From Paracentrotus lividus (lineage: Eukaryota > Echinodermata > Echinoidea > Camarodonta > Echinidae): a stretch of 64,000 nt of DNA. Under the pieces are notes generated by a model. The model searched no databases. It saw nothing but the letters and a program-made list of their open reading frames with translations, and was not told the origin of the DNA. A program made the position numbers and the translations under genes. Positions within the stretch are counted from its first letter, which is position 1, and every line of letters starts with the position of its first letter. Below, in pieces: positions 22,601 through 28,851 of this stretch. The stretch is taken from positions 25,416,841 through 25,480,840 of the forward strand of contig CALNVZ010000174.1 in NCBI GenBank assembly GCA_940671915.1. Reading direction: 5' to 3'.

Positions 22601-23525
22601 ATTTTCTTTGACCTCAGTTGATATATCAGTCAGCGATATAAATCAGAATGGAATGCAAAAGTACTCTCGGAAGTAGTACCTTTACCCTATTTAGTACCCC
22701 ACGGCGTTATTTGTGTTTTCGCCCTCTACGTTCTTTTGAAAATAGCATGTTAGTCCTCACAGAGTTTACCTAGACGTGTGTGTCGTATCTACAAATTTCG
22801 AATTAAATCGCTGGATATACAAAACTGATGAGGGAACAACATATGACAGAGAAAGCAAAGCCTTAACTTGGATATCCAAGAAGGCACCCATCGAGAAAAC
22901 GGTACGTATAAATCTTTATTTTTTGAAATATAAAGCATTTTAATAATGCCACTCACGATTTTCTAGTCGTCTGTCACGGGCTCATAATGTAATGGTGGTA
23001 GCGTGACTCAATCCAAGACAAGACAAGATCTAGGCCCTGGCCTGGGCTCATAACATTTATAGTCTGTAGTTACTGTAACATAAGTTGTCTACAGTAGATC
23101 TCTAGAAGACTAGATCTACAACAATTGTCAGAATTGAAAAAGAAATGAACATGACAAATTAATCAGTCACACTCACATTCACGCTTTACATAATTTAAAG
23201 ACAAGTAAATATAACTAACACTGCCAGGTCTATCTACTCCTGCTATATATTAACATCTTAAAGACTTAAACTTTGACATTCAATTTACCTTTGGATCAGT
23301 TTCATAATAATACTGCTGAGTGCGGATCCAGCGGCTAACCAGATGATCACGCACCGAGTGGGCAAGGGCGATGTAGTAGTCCCGTTGAGTAGCGACATTT
23401 CGGTCCTTCACCAAGGTGTAATGAAGATGCCGATTAAAACTCGCCTTGAAGTTGGAAACATCCTCAATACCTGGAATCCCACGGACGCTAATTTGCTTCC
23501 TCTTCTCGTGGTCACTTTGGGCCAT
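603..23525 (-). CDS. PYG: Glycogen phosphorylase, coding exons 1-12 (3' part of gene outside window)
   Basis: Cytosolic enzyme that removes glucose 1-phosphate from glycogen using phosphate and a PLP cofactor. Twelve exons on the minus strand join in phase to 504 codons: 23525-23289, 16111-16010, 12729-12651, 7929-7826, 7346-7215, 6703-6592, 5879-5797, 4937-4794, 4209-4117, 3206-3060, 1502-1339, 717-603. Family proteins have about 840 residues, so roughly the last 40 percent, including the PLP lysine, lies to the left of base 1. Visible landmarks (numbering one less than rabbit muscle enzyme): phosphorylase-kinase site KRKQISVR with Ser13, AMP-site Asp41, Tyr74, Arg308 and Arg309, glycine loop [11 protein letters not shown], and active-site His376 in [14 protein letters not shown]. 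Ser13 implies control by phosphorylation. Oddities are a second copy of exon 5 and loss of Phe-Phe in the 280s loop. Invertebrates usually have one gene, so muscle, liver or brain type cannot be assigned. Confidence 0.95.
814..1125. repeat. Dispersed repeat A, copy 1 (intron 11)
   Basis: About 310 bp starting GGTTAAAGGAATGCAGTAAC, about 80 percent alike by eye to 1686-1990 in the same orientation, with shared words such as TTTACTTTCGAGATATCTAT and CATTTCCTGTC. No inverted ends or coding potential were seen. It may be a SINE-like or unclassified interspersed repeat, or a local direct duplication. Confidence 0.75.
1339..1502 (-). CDS. PYG: Glycogen phosphorylase exon 11
   Basis: 54 codons plus two bases, residues 412-465. 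Contains [20 protein letters not shown], strongly conserved in the family. Acceptor ATATATAG; the donor was placed at GT|GTAAGT so that the phase joins exon 12. Confidence 0.93.
1686..1990. repeat. Dispersed repeat A, copy 2 (intron 10)
   Basis: Direct-orientation partner of 814-1125, beginning GGTTAAAGGGATGCAGTAAC. A run of ten C lies just upstream (1671-1680). The rest of the intron up to 2310 shows nothing I can name apart from an 11-base T run near 2131. Confidence 0.75.
2310..2690. repeat. Dispersed repeat B, copy 1
   Basis: About 380 bp similar, in the same orientation, to 3615-4010. Shared words include AAGGATTGCTCTTCAAATGCC and TCACTTTGAGACA. No coding potential was recognised. The open frame at 2240-2572 runs through the repeat and looks fortuitous. 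Confidence 0.7.
2749..3044. mobile_element. TTAA-bounded inverted-repeat element, 296 bp
   Basis: Perfect 16-bp inverted ends TTAACCCTTTGAACCC, including a TTAA tetranucleotide on each side. TTAA is the target duplicated by piggyBac-type transposases, so a piggyBac-like MITE is a reasonable guess. The interior has no gene. The right end is 14 bp from the donor of glycogen phosphorylase exon 10. Confidence 0.75.
3060..3206 (-). CDS. PYG: Glycogen phosphorylase exon 10
   Basis: 49 codons, phase 0 in and out, residues 363-411. Carries catalytic-site His376 in [14 protein letters not shown] and the start of the glycogen storage-site helix ([12 protein letters not shown]). Acceptor CTGACAG, donor GTAGGA. 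Confidence 0.95.
3615..4010. repeat. Dispersed repeat B, copy 2 (intron 9)
   Basis: Direct copy of the 2310-2690 segment. Just downstream, 4028-4058 repeats about 30 bases of exon 9 (ACCAGGATTCTCATCA on the plus strand) with changes. This looks like a captured exon scrap without splice sites. Confidence 0.65.
4117..4209 (-). CDS. PYG: Glycogen phosphorylase exon 9
   Basis: 31 codons, phase 0 in and out, residues 332-362. [20 protein letters not shown] is a family signature. Acceptor CTGTAG, donor GTAAGT. Confidence 0.95.
4633..4702. repeat. Short degenerate repeat in intron 8
   Basis: Three close copies of a word of the form CATTCGGGG(TGAAAAAG), spaced 28-38 bp apart, just beyond the exon 8 donor side. 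The remaining intron 8 sequence (4210-4632) shows nothing recognisable. Confidence 0.5.
4794..4937 (-). CDS. PYG: Glycogen phosphorylase exon 8
   Basis: 48 codons, phase 0, residues 284-331. It begins [14 protein letters not shown] where characterised phosphorylases have [13 protein letters not shown]. It includes the AMP-site arginines in [11 protein letters not shown]. Acceptor TTTGACAG, donor GTGCAG. No alternative acceptor nearby would restore the two phenylalanines. Confidence 0.93.
4938..5796. other. Intron 7, nothing recognised
   Basis: A+T-rich intron between exons 7 and 8. A 61-codon open frame at 5167-5352 is hydrophobic but has no splice-site context or similarity known to me. Confidence 0.6.
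5797..5879 (-). CDS. PYG: Glycogen phosphorylase exon 7
   Basis: 83 bp, residues 256-283, completing a Phe codon from exon 6. Reads [16 protein letters not shown] and ends YPNDN at the 280s loop. Donor GTAAGT. Confidence 0.94.
6592..6703 (-). CDS. PYG: Glycogen phosphorylase exon 6
   Basis: 112 bp, residues 219-255 plus one base. Contains [17 protein letters not shown], conserved in the family. Acceptor TATGCAG, donor GTAAGT. The intron on its left (5880-6591) shows nothing recognisable. Confidence 0.94.
7005..7165 (-). pseudogene. Second, 5'-truncated copy of glycogen phosphorylase exon 5
   Basis: A partial copy of the next exon. It reads [20 protein letters not shown], then [17 protein letters not shown], and keeps a GTAAGAT donor at about 7045. 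It has one extra codon (Ile) before the last Lys, and the first seven or eight codons are replaced by G-rich sequence without a good acceptor. The copied block includes some downstream intron (GGTGTAAAT..ATCTTACC on the plus strand). It may be a relic, a rarely used alternative exon, or an assembly or haplotype duplication. Confidence 0.75.
7215..7346 (-). CDS. PYG: Glycogen phosphorylase exon 5
   Basis: 44 codons, phase 0, residues 175-218: [20 protein letters not shown] and so on. Acceptor GATTATAG, donor GTAAGAT. This copy, rather than 7005-7165, has both splice sites and keeps the family length. Confidence 0.94.
7826..7929 (-). CDS. PYG: Glycogen phosphorylase exon 4
   Basis: 104 bp, residues 140-174. 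[20 protein letters not shown] is part of the catalytic N-terminal domain. Acceptor GTTTAG, donor GTTAGT. The intron between exons 4 and 5 (7347-7825) shows nothing recognisable. Confidence 0.95.
7978..8211. mobile_element. Near-perfect palindromic element, 234 bp
   Basis: The arms pair almost end to end. The terminus is GGGTGGTATCTCACTTTGCG on the left and, reverse-complemented, GGGTGGTATCACACTTTGCG on the right. Inside are repeated CGGAGA(T/C) and CTCCGCGACAGAATAGAA words. A single strand would fold into a long hairpin. Related words occur at 27775-27945. Confidence 0.8.
8798..9283. mobile_element. TTAA-bounded inverted-repeat element, 486 bp
   Basis: Ends TTAAAGCTGGTGTATAGTGT (left) and TTAAACCTGGTGTATAGTTT (right, reverse-complemented), each starting at TTAA. 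No transposase frame. The 75- and 72-codon frames inside (8905-9200) are not similar to anything I know. Probably a non-autonomous element with TTAA target preference. Confidence 0.75.
9284..10843. other. Intron 3 interior, nothing recognised
   Basis: A+T-rich intron sequence without recognisable exons, RNA genes or inverted termini. Confidence 0.5.
10844..11694. mobile_element. Foldback element, 851 bp, with about 370-bp arms
   Basis: Left end TATACCGAGTCAGTAAAAAA; right end reverse-complements to TATACCAAGTGAGTAAAAAA. The arms match by eye for several hundred bases, with words such as CTTAATAACTTGGCAAGGGT and CAATTCGAAATTTGCATGTT shared in inverted order. The unpaired centre is about 11215-11310. 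No gene inside. A truncated relative lies at 42496-42975. Confidence 0.85.
12210..12641. mobile_element. Inverted-repeat element, 432 bp, abutting exon 3
   Basis: Left GGCGCTGCTGCACTAGCTCA; right, reverse-complemented, GGCGGTGCTGCACTAACTCG. The CTGCACTAGCTCAAGCT word recurs inside near 12292 and, inverted, near 12430, so it is built of subrepeats. It stops 7 bp before the GT of the exon 3 donor. Confidence 0.7.
12651..12729 (-). CDS. PYG: Glycogen phosphorylase exon 3
   Basis: 79 bp, residues 114-139 plus one base: [16 protein letters not shown], containing the glycine loop near the active site. Acceptor TTATTAG, donor GTTAGT. Confidence 0.95.
12879..12931. repeat. C-run followed by A-rich simple sequence
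   Basis: Twelve C residues followed by CACAAAAAACAAAAAACAAAACA-type sequence. Simple repeat; the open frame across it is not a gene. Confidence 0.7.
13569..13625. repeat. Poly-C run joined to a (CT)n microsatellite
   Basis: About 27 consecutive C followed by about 15 CT dinucleotides. The long homopolymer is also a likely site of sequencing or assembly error. Confidence 0.85.
13626..14940. other. Intron 2, nothing recognised
   Basis: A+T-rich sequence with several ATACATGTA words and no recognisable exon or element termini. The minus-strand frame at 14309-14623 has no support. Confidence 0.5.
14941..15103. mobile_element. Short hAT-like MITE, about 163 bp
   Basis: Termini CAGGGGTGTGA on both sides in inverted orientation, resembling hAT-superfamily ends. 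Flanking octamers GGGAACCA and GGGATCCA (seven of eight the same, overlapping the TIR edge) would fit an 8-bp target duplication. The interior consists of repeats of an AGAGCTGAAAAA-like word. Confidence 0.6.
15104..16009. other. Intron 2, near exon 2, nothing recognised
   Basis: No element ends or exons recognised. ACATGTACATGT words are frequent. Confidence 0.5.
16010..16111 (-). CDS. PYG: Glycogen phosphorylase exon 2
   Basis: 34 codons, phase 0, residues 80-113: [19 protein letters not shown] and so on, a family signature. Acceptor CTTGTCAG, donor GTAAGT. Confidence 0.95.
17025..17341. mobile_element. Palindromic MITE, about 317 bp
   Basis: Arms about 85 bp long: CCCGAATTCTCGAAAG then CTTTAAGCCTAGCCTAAATC on the left, and CCCGTATTCTCAAAAG then CTTTAAGCCTAGCTTAAATC from the right end reverse-complemented. 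No coding content. The word CCCGTATTCT also occurs inverted at 40849-40858. Confidence 0.8.
17344..17460 (-). repeat. Dispersed repeat C, shared with 46540-46640
   Basis: On the minus strand, GGGGAAAAACCAATGGACC, then ATGCAAAACCTGCCA and ATACTTC occur here and on the plus strand at 46540-46640. Identity unknown. Confidence 0.6.
18008..18240. repeat. Possible relative of the 45707-45917 element
   Basis: GGGGGGGTTACTCACCACATGATATG followed by AAAAGTG and GGTCTGTTTTCAGCC-like words resembles the GTGCTACTCATGCGTGTCCC end found in intron 1 of SLC30A6. A G-run of 12 precedes it. Weak evidence. Confidence 0.4.
18241..19925. other. Intron 1 interior, nothing recognised
   Basis: A short hairpin AGCCCGCACACTTCGTGTGCGGGCT lies at 19146-19170. 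Otherwise A+T-rich with no exon or element termini recognised; (AT)n/T-rich simple sequence at 19806-19870. Confidence 0.5.
19926..20053 (-). other. Repeated exon-like unit ending in a 5' splice site, copy 1
   Basis: On the minus strand it runs from GTTGATTTGGGACGACTCTT, then AACAATA, through a variable middle, to GCG|GTGAGTTTTCTCC and a T-rich tail. The same start, end and spacing occur at 47690-47824 inside SLC30A6. Both copies lie in the first intron, on the sense strand of the host gene. Candidate alternative first exon or mobile exon/promoter cassette. No ATG-initiated coding role is evident, and a small RNA cannot be excluded. Confidence 0.5.
20159..20333. repeat. Direct repeat of a 38-bp word
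   Basis: CGAAAGATAAAGTGAATCT, then GATTGA and GTCAGCCTAG, occurs at 20159-20197 and 20297-20333. Between them, CCTAGACGTGTGTGTAGTAT matches 22769-22788 on the far side of the giant palindrome. Confidence 0.7.
20462..20841. repeat. Polypyrimidine tract, left of palindrome
   Basis: About 380 bp almost entirely C and T on the plus strand (CTTCTTTTTTTT-type words). It creates long spurious open frames in both directions, encoding only F/S/L or K/R/E. Not a gene; may form unusual DNA structure. Confidence 0.85.
20842..22292. mobile_element. Giant palindromic (foldback) element, 1451 bp
   Basis: Terminus GGGTCATTCCA on both ends in inverted orientation. Arms of about 590 bp match nearly base for base (for example TAGGATGATATTTTATTTCT at 21269 and its reverse complement near 21838). 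The spacer is about 21430-21700. No transposase inside. The minus-strand frame at 21628-21852 lies in the arm and spacer and is not a recognisable protein. A polypyrimidine tract flanks each side on the same strand. Confidence 0.9.
22293..22610. repeat. Polypyrimidine tract, right of palindrome
   Basis: About 320 bp of CT-rich plus strand containing CTCTCTCT and TTTCTGTCTCTTCC repeats. The words TTTTTCCTCCATGCTTTTCT here and at 20821-20840 are in direct orientation. Spurious 100-codon frames only. Confidence 0.85.
23289..23525 (-). CDS. PYG: Glycogen phosphorylase exon 1, with start codon
   Basis: 79 codons. The ATG at 23525-23523 is chosen because the next residues follow family N-termini, with the regulatory serine in KRKQISVRG at codon 13. 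It continues [19 protein letters not shown] and ends ETDPK before GTAAAT. 5' UTR and promoter must lie in 23526 to about 24100. No clear TATA box was seen. Confidence 0.95.
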
Positions 23526-24991
23526 TCTGGTGGACAGTAGCTAGACTATGAAGGTCCAAAATCTAGATTTCCGCATCAAATTGTCAGTGGAACTGCGAAG
23601 CTCCGGTATGCTGCTGAGTGACCTGGATGATCGCATATGAGTACGTAGCATGCGCGAAATAAATGGTCCGATTAATATGTACCGCCTCGGCCCGTGTGCC
23701 AGCTAGCTGTACTGTGCGTGTGTACGTGCTATATCAATCAGCTGTGCGAGCTGACCTCGGAAAAAGCAAGGAGGTGAACTGAAAAAGGATGATGGCGACA
23801 TTTTTCTCCAAGGCGACATCACGGCAACTATAACTGAATGCTATCAATGGCCAAATGAAATGACTGATGCAAGAGAAAGATATCTTCACAATTTGATTTT
23901 AAAAAATAGAGTCCCGTGCAGATGACGTGACTTATGTTGCAGCATAGGCACATATTTTTTTAGGTCTTTTTTGAATTTCGAGCCCTAAAATCGTAAACCC
24001 CTTGCAAAACGAAAAGAGCAGCAAAAACTAAAATGGGCGTGGCAGCATGGGTGTGTCAAATAATTCGCATTTTCGGACTGGGGAAATCCCCGTAAAATTA
24101 GACCCCTCCCCCTCCCTAACCCGAAAAAATCAATCAATTAGTAAATAAATTAAATAAATAAATAAATGACAAATAATATTGATAAAAACCTATGGATGTA
24201 TCTTCACTTGTCATGCGGATTGATTTCAGACGGATCACGAGCAACGGTGTCGATTTGTTATGGCGATTAGGGGGATGATCGTCGATAATATATACTTCCC
24301 CTTTTCCTCAATGTGACACATAGGCCTACAATGTTATATGATCGCATTTTCGATTGTTGGTGGTGGGGGTAATGCTTGTATACACACATGCATATAACTA
24401 TGAACAAATTCCCGTTATTGCATATAATGCGAGCGCAAAGCGCCAGCTGAAAATTACTCAATAATCATGGGGACATTATTAAATGGGGCATTTGTAGCAT
24501 AATGCAAGCGCGAACGCCGGAACGAGGGGCTTTAACTAGTTTGTTAAAAAAAAGAGAGAGACTATCATGATGTAACGTATATAGATATAGGCCTACACAC
24601 ATACACAGTTATGCATATGAATACGTATTTTCAAATTCCCGAGGGCTCGCGAAGCGCGAGCTGAAAATTTTCTCAATAATAGTAACATGAAATGGGACAT
24701 AGAGTAATGCGAACGCGAAATAGGTAAGGGGCTTTAACTGGTTTATTAAAGGAGGGCATCATGATGTAAAGCCTATAGATATACACACATGCATATTATT
24801 ATCTCAATAATATTGAACTGAAACATGGTATTTGTATAGCGTTTATTATAATGTAAGCGCGAAATAATATTGATGGAGGGCCATAGGGCTTTAACTGATA
24901 ATTATAAGCGGACCATCACGACGTAATGCCTATAAACATGCATAAAAGATGGACGAATTCCAGTCCAGTACAGTTTGCATATATTTGCATA
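23526..24991. other. Upstream flank of glycogen phosphorylase
   Basis: Presumed 5' UTR and promoter near 23530-23720. Further right are A+T-rich sequence, an AAATAAATAAATAAATGA simple repeat (about 24140-24170), and isolated copies of a GCGAGCGCRAAGCGCNAGC-like word at about 24429 and 24646, outliers of the array at 26366-27468. No gene recognised. Confidence 0.5.
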
Positions 24992-25990
24992 TACACTGTT
25001 CGTCATAAAGGTGGAATATTTTCTTCTGGCTCAAGCGACATGATGTTGCTCCGTTATTAATTTCTTGAATGTGTTTGTCACCGCTTTCACTTTCTGGGAT
25101 CCTGTGTATATCTTGGACGTTCCCTCAACCCTTCCCGGAGATTTTTCTTCAAAATAGTTTGTCACCCCCAGAAGATGGCCATTTTTGTCATTTTTTCTTA
25201 TTTTGGGGGCCCTTTTTTGTTCACGCGACCCACCAAGGCCCCCTCAGTTGTACCCCAAGGAAACACGTCTGAGGTGGAGATTTGTTATTGTTCTTTAAAT
25301 TAAATCTAAATTTATGGTTACAGGCTCGACTCTTTTGTCTAGGGGAGGGGTCAAAATTTATTTTGATTGGGATTCAACATTCATTTTATTCATTTTTACA
25401 CCATGGAAATTTCTATCTTCCCTAAATTGTATTGTAAAATCTCAACCAAACATAAATCAAATTAAATATTATCAATAATGACTATTACCAGCCTTTTCAT
25501 CAAGGCTAAATAAAATTTAAGGGGAAAATGATGATATTTAAGGGTTAAAGGTGGTTTTTCATTTCTTTTGTTTTCAGCATAAAGATGGAATGAAATATTC
25601 CCAATTTTCACCAATCTCGATTTTACTTCAACCCCTCCCCTAGACAAAAGACCTTAGCCTGTCCCCAGAAATATAGATTTAACTTAAAGAACAATATAAA
25701 ACAGTACACCTCAGTCGTGTTTCCTGGGGGTAGGACTGAGGGGGGCTTGATCGGCCGGGAAAACAAAAAGGGGCCCCAAAATGAGAAAAAATGACAAAAA
25801 TGGGCATCACGGGGGTTGACAAAACTTTTTTGGAAAAAGGTCCACGTGAAGGGTTGGGAAAATGTCCAAGATATAGCCAGGGTCCCAAAAAGTAAAAGCA
25901 GGGACAAAAATATTCAAGAAATTAAAGTCAGAGCAAAATCATGTCGCTATAGCGGCAAAAAAATATTCCACCTTTATGACGGACAGTGTA
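24992..25990. mobile_element. Palindromic element with Tc1/mariner-like ends, 999 bp
   Basis: Left TACACTGTTCGTCATAAAGG; right, reverse-complemented, TACACTGTCCGTCATAAAGG; TA at both edges. Arms of about 360 bp pair (AACCCCTCCCCTAGACAAAA at 25630 against its complement near 25335). Non-autonomous: no transposase. The 60-94-codon frames inside are arm sequence. Confidence 0.85.
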
Positions 25991-26365
25991 TTATGCGAGC
26001 GCGAACCGTGAGCTGAAAATTTTCTGTACAAATTTTTCAGGCAATTTTCAACAGTCATCTGAAATGGAATTTGAAGCATCATGCGATCGCGAAGTGCGAG
26101 CAGATTTTTTTTTTTTTCCTTTGAGAGCAAAGTAGCGACTAACTTGAAAAGAACTTGAAAAAAGGGCAGTTAGCCCCCGGAGAATAGTGAAAGTGTATTA
26201 GATAATGAATGGTCCGAGTCCAAAAAAATTAGTCCAATCATCGATGAAAAGCCGAGATAAGTGTTTCAGACTCTTCAATATTCATTATCTAATAATTATA
26301 TAAAAACCATCGTGGATTATTGAGGGGAAATACTCTCAGTTTTACTTATCGAGGTACCTGTTCCC

Positions 26366-27376
26366 CAGGCGTGGATCCAGGATTTTCCAGAGGGGGGGGG
26401 GGCCCAACTTAAAAAAAAAAATCTTGCGAGCGGAGGCAAGCAAACGAGCGCGAAGCGCGAGTTTAAAACATTTCCCGACATATAGGCCTATATACTGACC
26501 TAAAACGAGGAATTTAAACAATTTCATTTTTACTCCTATGAAAACAAATTAATAATATATACTAGCAACAAAAAAACAAAAAAAAATGTAAATGATGATT
26601 TGAAGAATGTGTTTCATTAATGAAAATTAAAAAAAAACAAAGCGAGCGCAAAGCGCGAGCCGAAAATTTTTACCTATTATTTGAGATAATTGTGCATTAT
26701 AGACCCTATTTAGTATCCACGAGCGCGAAGCGTGAGATGAAAACTTTGAGGTAAAAATTTGAATTAATTGTGCATTATATACCCTACTGAATTGGTATCT
26801 GCGAGCGCGAAGCGCGAGCCGAAAGTTTTGAGTTCAAAATTAGGGTTATTTGTGCATTTATATGGTTTAGTATCCGCGAGCGCGTTATTTGTGCATTATG
26901 ATTTAGTATCAGCGAGCGCGAAGCGCGAGCCGAAAATTTGGGGTTTTAAAAGATATATGGAATAAATAAAGGGGCATTTCTAGCATAAAAAAAAATTGTA
27001 GATAATTGTGATGATAGACCCTATTTAGTATCCGCGAGCGCGAAGCACGAGCTTAAAAATTTTGAGATAATTGTGCATTATATATCCTACTGAATTGGTA
27101 TCTGCGAGCGCAAAGCGCGAGCCGAAAATTTTTAGCTAAAAATGGGAGTTATACAGTATACAGTTTTGGCTAAAAATGGGAGTTAAAATCGGCCCCGTGG
27201 GCCCTCCCTACATTAAAGGCCCTAGTTATGGTCGTTTAGAACCAAATAAAGCTTATTTCGCGCTTCTTATTGAATAATGTTGGGCGAAAATTATACAAGC
27301 ATCCCTTCTTATTCCCTTCTCTTCCTTTCTTTTTCTTCTTTTCTTTCCCTTTTTCCTCCTTTCTCCCTTTTCTCCT

Positions 27377-27422
<46 letters not shown>

Positions 27423-27468
27423 GGGGGGGGGGGGCCCGGGCCCGTCGGCCCCCCTGGATCCGCGCCTG
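26366..27468. mobile_element. Composite element with GGATCC inverted ends and internal tandem array
   Basis: Ends CAGGCGTGGATCCAGG (left) and CAGGCGCGGATCCAGG (right, reverse-complemented), each followed inward by a G-run and GGGCCC. Between them lies a degenerate array of GCGAGCGCGAAGCGCGAGCC, then GAAAATTTT and TTGTGCATTAT, with copies near 26448, 26641, 26718, 26801, 26871, 26911, 27031 and 27107. At the right end, about 42 T is followed by a G-run of about 13 (27380-27434). A minimal relative with the same ends is at 55884-55990. Confidence 0.7.
27380..27434. repeat. Long T homopolymer followed by G-run
   Basis: About 42 T then about 13 G on the plus strand. Length is probably unreliable in any assembly. 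Part of the right end of the composite element. Confidence 0.8.
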
Positions 27469-27775
27469 TCCCCTGTATTGTGTATTAAATGATAGATTAA
27501 CGATAGAGTGAGAAAATTTTGGATTTTTTAAATCTTCATTTAGGACTGCAAAATAATAAAAATAATGCCATGAAAGTGTTTTATATGATAACGAATATGT
27601 AATGGGTGAATTTACACACAATAAAAATAATTATGATACTTTTCATTTTCTTGATATCAAAATATTGGGGGGGGGGTGATGGTACACACCATCCCCTCCG
27701 AAATTATTGGGTGGATGCATCCCACCATCCCCCCCCCCCCCAACAATCGAAACCCATGATCACGAAGACTAGAGT

Positions 27776-27945
27776 TCGAGACGGGTTCGAGACGGGTTTG
27801 AGACGGGTTTGAGATGGGTTTGAGATGTCTCCTAAGTCTCAGCGACGCCTCAAATCACTGTCATCTTTTTACATCGAGGAGACATACCACCACTCTCGGA
27901 GTCTCGGAGACGTCTTCCGCGACGTGCATGAGATACCACTTTAAG
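27776..27945. repeat. GACGGGTT(C/T)GA minirepeats and CGGAGACG-rich stretch
   Basis: About five tandem copies of an 11-12-bp GAGACGGGTTTGA word at 27776-27825, followed by CTCGGAGTCTCGGAGACGTC and GAGATACCACTTTAAG. This recalls the palindrome at 7978-8211 and is probably a degraded relative. Confidence 0.6.
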
Positions 27946-28021
27946 ATTATCGAATATTAGCCATTAACCGGGCCCTTAACATCATGGCCATGCATGGGTC
28001 GGGCCCCTATTGGCTGCCCCA

Positions 28022-28194
28022 AAAATAAGAGAAAGGGGATTAGAAAGAGAAAGTAGGGAAGACTCGAGAACTCAAGAAAAGGAAGGAGAGGAAAAGAAAA
28101 GGAAAAGAAGAAAAAGAGGAGGAAGGAGAAGAGGAAGAAACTTTAGAAGAAAAAATAAGGAGACAGAAAGAAAGAAAGCAAAAGAAGATGGCCA
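28022..28194. repeat. Purine-rich tract
   Basis: About 170 bp of A and G (GAAAAGGAAGAGGA-type). The open frame across it encodes only K/R/E/G and is not a gene. Confidence 0.8.
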
Positions 28195-28203
28195 TATTAG
28201 TCC

Positions 28204-28350
28204 AGGGGGGGGGGGCATTTTATCAAAGGACTTGTCGGACGTTTTATCCGACAAACTGTTATAAGCCACTGTAATGCTTGCATCTGATTGGATGAGAGCA
28301 AATTTGTTGGATAAAATGTCCGACAAGTCCTTTGATGAAATGCCCCCGGG
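28204..28350. mobile_element. Short palindromic MITE, 147 bp
   Basis: GGGGGGCATTTTATCAAAGG and its inverted partner around GGACTTGTCGGAC. Arms of about 50 bp enclose a small loop. The left G-run and right CCCCCGGGC are the outermost bases. Confidence 0.8.
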
Positions 28351-28373
28351 CTAGAGACCATGACTGTAACCTT

Positions 28374-28443
<70 letters not shown>

Positions 28444-28452
28444 TTTTTTTTT
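28374..28452. repeat. Long poly-T
   Basis: About 63 T, ATG, then 12 more T, followed by (AT)n. Simple repeat, length unreliable. Confidence 0.9.
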
Positions 28453-28477
28453 AATTATATATATATACAATGTTTTT

Positions 28478-28830
28478 TGGTATTTCTATGTCAATTCGAG
28501 TGTGCTGATTCCAAATCCGATGGGTGCCAGACGCGAAACCTTGAGCATTTTTCACAAATCGCGAAAATTCATAATGGCCGCCAAAATATGAAAATGAGTA
28601 TTCCAACGGTATTTCTGAGGTTGTTTTGGTGGTTTCTTGACAATTCGAGGATGCAGATTCCAAATCCGATGAGTGCCAACCGCGAAACCTCGCGGATTTT
28701 ATGCAAATCGCTAAAATTCAAAATGGCTGCCAAAATGGCCGCCAAAACTAGAAATCAGTATTCCAGTGGTGTTTCTGGGGTTGTTTTGGTGGTTTCTTAT
28801 CAATTCGAGGGTGCTGATTCCAAATTTTGC
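28478..28830. repeat. Satellite-like tandem repeat, about 150-160-bp period
   Basis: CAATTCGAG, then GCTGATTCCAAATCCGATG, recurs at 28492, 28641 and 28801, with AAAATTCAAAATGGCNGCC in each unit. Roughly 2.3 copies. The 178-codon frame over it is repeat-derived. Confidence 0.85.
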
Positions 28831-28851
28831 CTTAAGACATCATTTAGCATT

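Noticed and set aside
22208..22611. Several frames of 70-114 codons on both strands
   Set aside because: Same cause: CT-rich simple sequence giving F/L/S or K/R/E proteins.
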